Assembly: GCA_019009955.1 (NCBI GenBank)
Contig: CM032233.1
Location: 129,748,501-129,812,500, forward strand
Origin: Riptortus pedestris
Taxonomy: Eukaryota > Arthropoda > Insecta > Hemiptera > Alydidae
Reading direction: 5' to 3'
DNA length: 64,000 nt
A program made the position numbers and the translations under genes. How positions within the stretch are numbered: the stretch's first letter is position 1; the number at the start of each line of letters is the position of its first letter. The notes beneath the pieces are model-generated. The model saw only the letters and a list, made by a program, of their open reading frames with translations. It did no database searches and had not been told where the DNA came from. This document shows, in pieces, positions 56,659 through 64,000 of this stretch.

Positions 56659-56857
56659 TATAAAAAAAAATAGGATATTGGTTATTTTTTCTTATCCTAT
56701 TAATTTTAATTAAATCGACCATAATTAAATTACTTTTTATTGGGGGAAAAGACAATAATTTCTAATAAATATTAATAATATTTATAATTTAAAAAAAAAA
56801 TGCTATGCCCCATAAATACCACAAAACAGCCAATATCCATCCCTATTCATTTTTGGG

Positions 56858-56906
<49 letters not shown>

Positions 56907-57059
56907 TATAGGCATATAGGTATATGTTTTAGAACTTTGAAGAAGCACTTAGAGCTGGCGGATATTTGATGATTTTTATATGAGTTTGGTAGGATGATGA
57001 AATCAGCGAGGGATTAAGTGTAACTGGTTGTGAGTAAACAGTGGCTGCAAATTACTTAG
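56641..57059. other. AT-rich spacer with microsatellites
   Basis: AT runs at 56641-56661 and 56861-56902. No coding signal. Confidence 0.55.
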
Positions 57060-57504
57060 TATGGAATATAATCTATTTGGTAATAAGTTGGTGTGGGTGT
57101 GTGTGGGTGGGGGGTGTGGGGGGTGGGGGGCATTAGGGGAGGGAGCTATGGTGCGCAGACCCGGGGGGTGTGTTGACCCTACAGTTGCCGGGAGGGGGAA
57201 CTCGATCTCTCCAGTAAAGCCGAGTACGTTGCCCCCGCTAGCCGCTCCTGCCCTCCTTATTACCAGCCAAGGGACCGACTCACTCACTCTCTCTCTCACT
57301 CGCACGCCAACCTCTCTCGCCCTCTCTCTCGTGAGTACTCAACCCCTGATCACCGACCGAGCAATCCACAAGTCTCGGTAGGAAATTAAAACGAAAATGC
57401 CATTCGCGAGCAGCTCAGGGCAGAAGGAGTCCGAGTGATAAAAGAGACAACTTTGAAGGAAAATGTATGCTCCAATCTCCACGACTGTTAAACACAATTT
57501 AAAG
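57060..57504 (+). promoter_or_regulatory. G-rich/CpG-rich island, candidate promoter and first exon
   Basis: This is one of the least AT-rich non-transposon stretches: a G-run block (57092-57140), then CpG-containing sequence and TC repeats (57280-57335). An ATG at 57463 opens MYAPISTTVKHNLK and stops at a good donor, AAG|GTAAAT (57504/57505). This is the pattern of a 5' UTR plus first coding exon of a gene running right, but no second exon was found and the peptide matches nothing known. It could also be chance or an unknown repeat. Confidence 0.3.
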
Positions 57505-57805
57505 GTAAATTTTCTTGTCTATTTAAACAGCAAATTGTGATTAAATCTGTCAAATCATACTAATGGAAAGTCATTTTGACCTCTTGTGTCATAAGCTCCA
57601 CCGTTGATACAACACATATTAACATTTTACTTGTTTGAAATCAAAATAAACTGTCACGCAAGTGCTAAGCAAACCAAGCAGACTTCCCACTGGAATACGA
57701 CATGGTGATGATCTCATACCACTCTCTATCTCTGCTGAAGACTGTGTAAACAAGAATTAAAATGTTATCTGGACATAAGATGTTTAGTAACTTGAATTTT
57801 AAAAA
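57505..57805. other. spacer with HINE-like end fragment
   Basis: A degraded hairpin end CTGTCACGCAAGTGCTAAGC (57651-57670) in minus sense lies 150 bases before the next copy. Nothing else recognised. Confidence 0.5.
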
Positions 57806-58337
57806 GTCTGTCACGCAAGAGCTGTGTAAATTAAGCAGATTTTCCACGTGCTAATATGACAGACTACTAATAATCATTTCACCTTATATTCTCCATTTCT
57901 AATTAAAAATAAAATTGGTATTTAATCTTCAAATAACGTTATAAATACATAACAGAGAATTGTTTATGTGATTTGAGTAAGAGTAGGGGTTTACTGAAGG
58001 CTGGAAACTACAAAATGCACATATCTTGGTTAATATTGCAGATGGAGAACAAATGTTAATTTTTAGCAACTTATTATATTCTTTATTATTATGTAGTCAT
58101 ATTTATAGTAAATTTAATTTGAAGTAAGATTGGTTCTATTCTAGTTTTCGATCCGACGTATAATAACGGAGATATTTCGAATTTTCTGAATTTCCCTCCT
58201 CTAAACCCTCTCCCCCCTTCCACTGCTCCGATATCAGCCATTAACGAACTTGACCTTTAGATTTGCATGAAACGATTACATGTCGAGTTTGGTAACAATA
58301 AAAAAAATAGTGACCGGTAGTAGACACACACACACAC

Positions 58338-58382
<45 letters not shown>

Positions 58383-59177
58383 AGTGTTTAGGGTTAATAC
58401 CCGTTGTTGGCATTTGTTAATAATAAAATTAATTTTTTATGTAAGTCTTTACTGTCCTCCAAATTGTTGACTCCCGCTATAATTTTTAGCGTATAACGCC
58501 TTTATACTTCGGTATACGACAATAGTGTATATAAAAAAAGTTTCTCTAAATAACAAAATAAACCACTTTTGTTATGTGCATATTTGCTGAAAATGCAATA
58601 GGAAACGAAATACCACTATTATTAATTTCAGGCCTTCCTTATAACCCCCACTCCTGCCAGTTCCTAGAAATGTTAGTGTGGCTTATTATAAGGAAAGCGT
58701 TAGTGCTAATTCACATACCGAGTTTGGTTTAGTTCGGTTGAGTCTTTTGTGCCAAATAAAATTGTGGACTCCCGCTATAGTTTTTAGCGTATAACTCATT
58801 TATACTTCCGTATACGACAAAAGTGTATATTACAAAAGTTACTTTAAATTACAAAATAAACAACTTTTGTTATGTGCATATTTGCGGAATAAGCAATAGG
58901 AAACGAAATATCGCTATTTTTAATTTCAGGCCTCCCTTATAACCCCCACTCCTATTTGTCTTAGAGAATATTTATATAGTCCAAAGTCTAAGTTGGGCTA
59001 GTAGTAATATACATACGAAGTTTCATAAAATTCGGTTCAGCCGTTTATGCGTGAAAAGTTAACAAACAAACAAACAGACACTAAAGAAACAAAATGCAGT
59101 TATGGTGTCTATGACATGTGAAACGAAAAGTTATCGTGAAATTTCGCGAAAAAAATCAATGTACAGACAGAGGTTAC

Positions 59178-59241
<64 letters not shown>

Positions 59242-59377
59242 GCACACACACATAATTTTGAACGGAACTCATTTTCGTCATCTACTAGGAAGGATTGATG
59301 GACATTTGAAGAAATGTTTCGAAAATCAGGTCATGAGTACAACCTGAATAGCTGATTTCCCTTAAGGGAATTCTGCT
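57806..59377 (-). mobile_element. HINE-like element split by a Helitron
   Basis: Begins GTCTGTCACGCAAGAGCTGT and runs through GGGGTTTACTGAAGGCTGG. The core (CA)n(AT)n at 58324-58380 is followed by the Helitron, then AT again (59184-59240), and the left end CTGATTTCCCTTAAGGGAAT closes it. Confidence 0.82.
58381..59183 (-). mobile_element. Helitron, minus strand, 3' end missing
   Basis: The minus-sense 5' end at about 59183 (complement of ACAGACAGAGGTTACAATTT), with CGCATAAACGGCTGAACCGA. Two tandem units appear in reverse (CCCCCACTCCT at about 58646 and 58944). The 3' part stops in the sequence corresponding to CTAAACACTGG, about 110 bases short of the hairpin, at the AT run. Confidence 0.82.
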
Positions 59378-59884
59378 AATAGGACGAGTAGCAGTGAGGG
59401 TGTACGAAAGGCTGAATCTAAATAAAATACAAATCGCTTGGTTAATATTTGAGTTAGAGAAAACATTTATAAAACAATAGTTGTAGGAAATTCAAATTCA
59501 AACATCATTGGTGATATACAGTCTCTTGTTCAGGGTTCATATTAACTGAGATATTTTAAATATTCCTAGTCCGATTTCGAAAATTACCTAATATTGTCTT
59601 TAGTTTTCCTTAAAACCGTTAAATATGGAGTGTGAATGAATGAATGAATTTAGCGTTTATTATAGAGTAAAGTGAAAATAATAGTTTATAAAATTAATAT
59701 ATACATAATTATAAGGTAAAAAATACAAATAAACTAATAAATAATATTGCTCACATACTTTGAATTTAGAAAACCACTGGTGGTTCACTCTTTATAGGCC
59801 TTCCCCGAAGGGGTACGGTCTAACTTCCGGGAGTGACCAACTGATTATCCAGCGTAGTACAGTTTAAATAAACATTTTCAAGTT
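59378..59884. other. old HINE-related and unknown sequence
   Basis: The first ~200 bases carry faint family words (TTGGTTAATATTTGAG, TTAACTGAGATATTTT). The rest is unrecognised, apart from GGCCTTCCCCGAAGGGGTAC, a short hairpin at 59799-59818. Confidence 0.4.
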
Positions 59885-60299
59885 TAGAACGTGTAATCTT
59901 AATTAATGACGTTATCATGGAACATATATGCATGTATCTCACACAGTAAACGCTCAATAAAATTAATATTTGTCATTTAAGTTTCGAATAAAAAGGTTCA
60001 TGACTTAACACGTATATTGCTTACCATGACACGAGTAGCAGTGGGGTTTCACCGATGGCTGAAAACTGAAAAAATAAACATATATCTCGGTTAATATTCA
60101 AGAAAGATTAAAATTGGATAGAGCAACATTTAAGTTTACAATTACATTTGGTCTTCTCAACTTTTTGATCAGACGTATACTAACGGAGATATTTTGAAAT
60201 ACTAAATCCCCCTCCAAACCACCCCCTCGTGAAATTAATCAGCCGTTGACAAACTTCATCTTTACTTTTACAAAACAATATAATTATCGACATTGATAA

Positions 60300-60396
<97 letters not shown>

Positions 60397-60423
60397 TCTC
60401 TCTCTCTCGCTCTCTCTCTCTCG

Positions 60424-60483
<60 letters not shown>

Positions 60484-60493
60484 CTCTCTCTCC

Positions 60494-60554
<61 letters not shown>

Positions 60555-60560
60555 CCACCC
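59885..60560 (-). repeat. HINE-like interior with (TC)n core
   Basis: GGAACATATATGCATGTATC through GTATACTAACGGAGATATTT to a long (TC)n run at 60301-60550 that sits where other copies have the AT core. Long frames over the run (repeated RE or LS) are artefacts. Confidence 0.75.
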
Positions 60561-60740
60561 CCGCCCCAAAAGTTAATAATACAAATTTTAAACCAAAAAA
60601 ATTCTTGACTTTAGATAAGGGCCGTGAGACGTTTTGTAGTTGTCAGTTTGATTTGAATATAGTAACGTTTCTACAAATAGTGACATCTAGCTTTTCATGT
60701 TGCCATTATTGAAAGATTTACTCCAATCTCAACGAGTATT

Positions 60741-60861
60741 AGCATATTTCCCTTAGGGGAAACCAGCTATGGAGGTTTTACACATGATGAGATTTTCAAA
60801 ATATATCTTCAAATGTTCATTGATCCTACCTAGGAGATGACGAAAATGAGGTCAGTTCAAA

Positions 60862-60900
<39 letters not shown>

Positions 60901-61709
60901 TTGGCTCTAGCGATCTCAATTTTTGCCTGATCGATACTCGATATTTAATCGTTTTATGTAAAAGTAAAGATGAAGTTCGTTAACGACTAAAATCGGGTTT
61001 TAGAACGAGGAATTTCGAAAATTCGAAATATCTCCGTTATTACGCAACGTATCGAAACTTAGTGTAGAATCAATCTTATTGCATATTTAATGTTCTATAA
61101 ATGTTGTTATGTACGTTTTTTCACTATCTTGATTATTAACTGAGGTATTTTAATTTTTTTTTAGTTTTCGGCCTTCAGTAAACACTCACTCCTACTCATA
61201 TCATATCAAAAAAAGTCCGTCACGCAGGGGCTGCGTAAACTGAACAGATTTCCCACGTGAAGTGTTACAGTAGAGAAATGTGCCTAATAACAACTGTACT
61301 AGTAAGAAACCTCTAAACCTATTCACGAGGAACGAATAGTTAAGGAAACGGCCGCCAGAGCTCTCGACGGAAAGTCGGAACATAGCCGACTCCTGGCGAC
61401 AACACACAGAATACAAATGCACATATCTCGGTTAATATTTAAGATACAGACTAAATGTATAGAACAATATTTATAGTAAATTTAATTTGCAATAAGATTG
61501 GTTCTATACAATGTTTCGATCCGATGCATAATAACGGAGATATTTTGAGGTTTTGAAAATCCCCCCTCTAAACCCCCCCTCCCGCTGTTCCGATTTCAGC
61601 CGTTAACGAACTTGATCTTCCTTTTTACATAAAACGATTAAATACCGAGTTTGTTGACGATTAAACAAAAATTGCGACCGCTAGAGTGTTAACAGACAAA
61701 TATATATAA

Positions 61710-61763
<54 letters not shown>

Positions 61764-62028
61764 TTGAACGGACCTCATTTTCGTCATCTCCTGGGTAGGA
61801 TCGATAGACATTTGAAGAAATTTTTCGAAAATCGCGTCATGAGTACGACCTCAATAGCTGATTTCCCTTAAGGGAAATCTGCTAATAAGCTGTTATATTA
61901 TGAAGCACTTTATTTGAAGCCGCAATACTAAAAATTGTTCTCATTGATCTTTTAGGTTTTGAGATATATGCAAATAAATGGCGCACGTGGGAAATCTGCT
62001 TGACTAACGCAGTCCCTGAGTGACGGAC
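60741..62028 (+). mobile_element. HINE-like element interrupted by another copy
   Basis: Left end AGCATATTTCCCTTAGGGGA, (GT)n core at 60866-60896, and interior to CTCACTCCTACTCATATCAT. It continues after the nested copy with AAGCTGTTATATTATGAAGC and ends CTAACGCAGTCCCTGAGTGA. The two halves align end to end with 49486-50113. Confidence 0.85.
61215..61883 (-). mobile_element. HINE-like element nested in another, full length
   Basis: Hairpin end GTCCGTCACGCAGGGGCTGC, CGGCCGCCAGAGCTCTCGAC segment, AT core 61698-61760, and perfect palindrome GATTTCCCTTAAGGGAAATC near 61860-61879. It lies inside the plus-strand copy 60741-62028, so this subtype moved after the longer one. Confidence 0.88.
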
Positions 62029-62129
62029 TTTGTTGTGTTCAAGGGAGCTAAGTGGTACAGATTTCAGATTAGGGGTATACCAGCTACTCTTAAGGAATAC
62101 AGACCTTATTCTCTATTTCTATGTAGAAA
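62029..62129. other. no recognised feature
   Basis: Short spacer. Confidence 0.4.
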
Positions 62130-62640
62130 AAAACATGAGTAGAAGGCAGGGTGGTTACTGGCTAAAAACAAAAGTGAACGAATAACTCACTTAATACATG
62201 AGTTACGAAAAAAAAAATGGCCAGAACAATAATTGTACATCATCAATAGTTTAAGAATGTTGGTTAAAAACATTTTACGATACCATTCATAATAACGCAA
62301 ATACTTTGAAATTTTGAACGCCCCCATTTATAACCCCCACTATAATAGAGTCGCCCTTGGTGTGTAAAACACTTGTGATCTCATCTCACCACATATTTTC
62401 TATTTCTGTTTATAAAAGCGATGAGTAGAAGAGGGGGGAGGGCGCTAATCAATACTGAAAACAATAAAGTACGAATAACTCGCTTAATATTTGAGTAACG
62501 AAAACGTTCATTGAACCATAATTGAAGACCATCAATGGTTAAACAAGACTGGGTCTATAACATTTTATGATCCGACTCGTAATAACGATAGTATTTTGAA
62601 TTTTCGAATCCTCCCCTCTAAATCCCAACTATTCCAGGTC
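62130..62640. repeat. two old HINE-related units in tandem
   Basis: 62130-62360 and 62400-62630 share CGAATAACTC(A/G)CTTAATA, CATCAATRGTT, and ACATTTTAYGAT followed by a C-rich run. The same subtype is at 29192-29533. Confidence 0.6.
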
Positions 62641-62726
62641 CAGGAAAATTATATAAAGTAAGCACTGTATTCTTGGATTTGCCTCCTTCCAGTTTAACTC
62701 TTTATAGTTTCGTTTTTTTTCTTTTT

Positions 62727-62844
62727 AGCAGATTTCCCTTAAGGGAAATCAGCTATTGAGGTCGTACTCATAACGCGATTTTCGAAAATTTTCTTCAAAT
62801 GTCCATCGATCCTACCCAGGAGATGACGAAAATGAGGTCCGTTC

Positions 62845-62896
<52 letters not shown>

Positions 62897-63316
62897 TTGT
62901 TAACGCTCTAGCGGTAGCAATTTTTGTTTGATCGTTACCAAACCCGATATTTAAACGTTTTGTGCAAAAATACAGATCAAGTTCGTAAATGGCTGAAATC
63001 AGACCAGTGGGAGGGGGTGGGTTTCAAAAATTCGAAATATCTCCGTTACCATACGTTGGATCACAAAAGTGTATAGAATCATATTGTAAATTAAATTTAC
63101 TAAAAATATTGTTCTAGACCTTTATTCTCTCTCTTGAATATTAACCCAGATATTGGCATTTTTATTAAATTTGGGCCGATAACGTAGGACGGAGTTTCCA
63201 GCCAAAAGCTAGTTCGGCCCTTTGCCGAAACTGTTCGGCTCTCGTATGGAGATTTCTCTATTGTATAACTTCTCGTGGGAAATTTGCTTAGTTTACGCAG
63301 CCCCTGCGTGACGTAC
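62727..63316 (+). mobile_element. HINE-like element, full length (590 bp)
   Basis: Left end AGCAGATTTCCCTTAAGGGA, core (AT)n(GT)n at 62850-62896, AACGCTCTAGCGGTAGC, interior TTCCAGCCAAAAGCTAGTTC, and right end ACGCAGCCCCTGCGTGACGT. T runs lie on both sides. Confidence 0.9.
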
Positions 63317-63329
63317 TTTTTTAATTGTA

Positions 63330-64000
63330 TTTATTTTTATTATTTATTTCGTTATTTTTTATTTTATTTATTTCGTTATTTTTTATTTTATTTATTTCGT
63401 TATTTTTTATTTTATTTATTTCGTTATTTTTTATTTTATTTATTTCGTTATTTTTTATTTTATTTATTTCGTTATTTTTTATTTTATTTATTTCGTTATT
63501 TTTTATTTTATTTATTTCGTTATTTTTTATTTTATTTATTTCGTTATTTTTTATTTTATTTATTTCGTTATTTTTTATTTTATTTATTTCGTTATTTTTT
63601 ATTTTATTTATTTCGTTATTTTTTATTTTATTTATTTCGTTATTTTTTATTTTATTTATTTCGTTATTTTTTATTTTATTTATTTCGTTATTTTTTATTT
63701 TATTTATTTCGTTATTTTATTTATTTCGTTATTTTATTTATTTCGTTATTTTTTATTTTATTTATTTCGTTATTTTTTATTTTATTTATTTCGTTATTTT
63801 TTATTTTATTTATTTCGTTATTTTTTATTTTATTTATTTCGTTATTTTTTATTTTATTTATTTCGTTATTTTTTATTTTATTTATTTCGTTATTTTTTAT
63901 TTTATTTATTTCGTTATTTTATTTATTTTATTATTTTATATATTTTTTATTTTATTATTTTATATATTTTTTATTTTATATATTTTTTATTTTATTATTT
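63330..64000. repeat. 24-bp A/T minisatellite, continues past window
   Basis: The unit is ATTTCGTTATTTTTTATTTT plus ATTT, nearly identical across about 24 copies, with shortened units near 63710-63740 and a degenerate TTATATATTTTTTATTTTA end from about 63920. It begins a few bases after the HINE-like end. Confidence 0.96.

Noticed and set aside
57003..57381. 100-residue frames over the GC-rich island
   Set aside because: Low-complexity Pro/Gly-rich translations on both strands from G runs. Only the short ATG frame with a donor site is kept, as a weak candidate.
60268..60712. RE-rich and LS-rich frames over the TC run
   Set aside because: Pure dinucleotide microsatellite; no coding content.

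Overview
This window looks like a piece of an animal nuclear genome, most likely an arthropod and probably an insect. It is very AT-rich, has spliced exons with GT/AG borders and huge introns, and is crowded with eukaryotic transposons (Helitrons, piggyBac, Tc1/mariner, Ty3/gypsy, non-LTR elements, tRNA-type SINEs). The species cannot be named from the sequence. No rRNA gene, tRNA gene, CRISPR array or bacterial-type operon is visible.

1-15.6 kb: the 3' part of one recognisable host gene on the + strand, the modifier subunit of glutamate-cysteine ligase (GCLM). Three exons (5873-6069, 10216-10330, 11723-11862) join in frame and encode the C-terminal part of the protein up to the stop codon. 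Earlier exons should lie to the left. Its introns hold three TTAA-flanked piggyBac-type elements and a deleted Ty3/gypsy element with 144-bp LTRs and a 5-bp target duplication. A short coding-like stretch that I do not recognise follows at 12.2-12.7 kb.

15.6-24.2 kb: Tc1-like and other MITEs, a long near-perfect palindrome, and a decayed R1-like non-LTR retrotransposon (minus strand, 17751-22618). The retrotransposon sits inside a C/T-rich tandem array and next to a T-rich element end. A second decayed ORF1 follows.

24.2-63.3 kb: a nested transposon field dominated by one non-coding repeat family, about 20 full or partial copies in both orientations. Each full copy starts with a 20-bp palindrome, carries an (AT)n or related microsatellite core, and ends with an inverted copy of its own first 12 bases followed by a GC hairpin, set between T runs. 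This is the architecture of non-autonomous Helentrons (Drosophila DINE-1/HINE type), and I call it HINE-like. Canonical Helitrons with ~295-bp internal tandem repeats have inserted repeatedly into the AT cores of these copies. SINEs, Tc1-like MITEs, minisatellites (24-, 27- and 15-bp units), a satellite built from a HINE end, and the 3' part of an RNase H-bearing LINE fill the rest. One GC/G-rich island at 57.06-57.50 kb could be the promoter and first exon of another gene.

63.3-64 kb: a 24-bp A/T-rich minisatellite that runs off the window.

No new protein-coding system is evident. The most interesting content is the nesting logic between HINE-like elements and Helitrons, the conversion of HINE parts into satellites, and several large fold-back structures.
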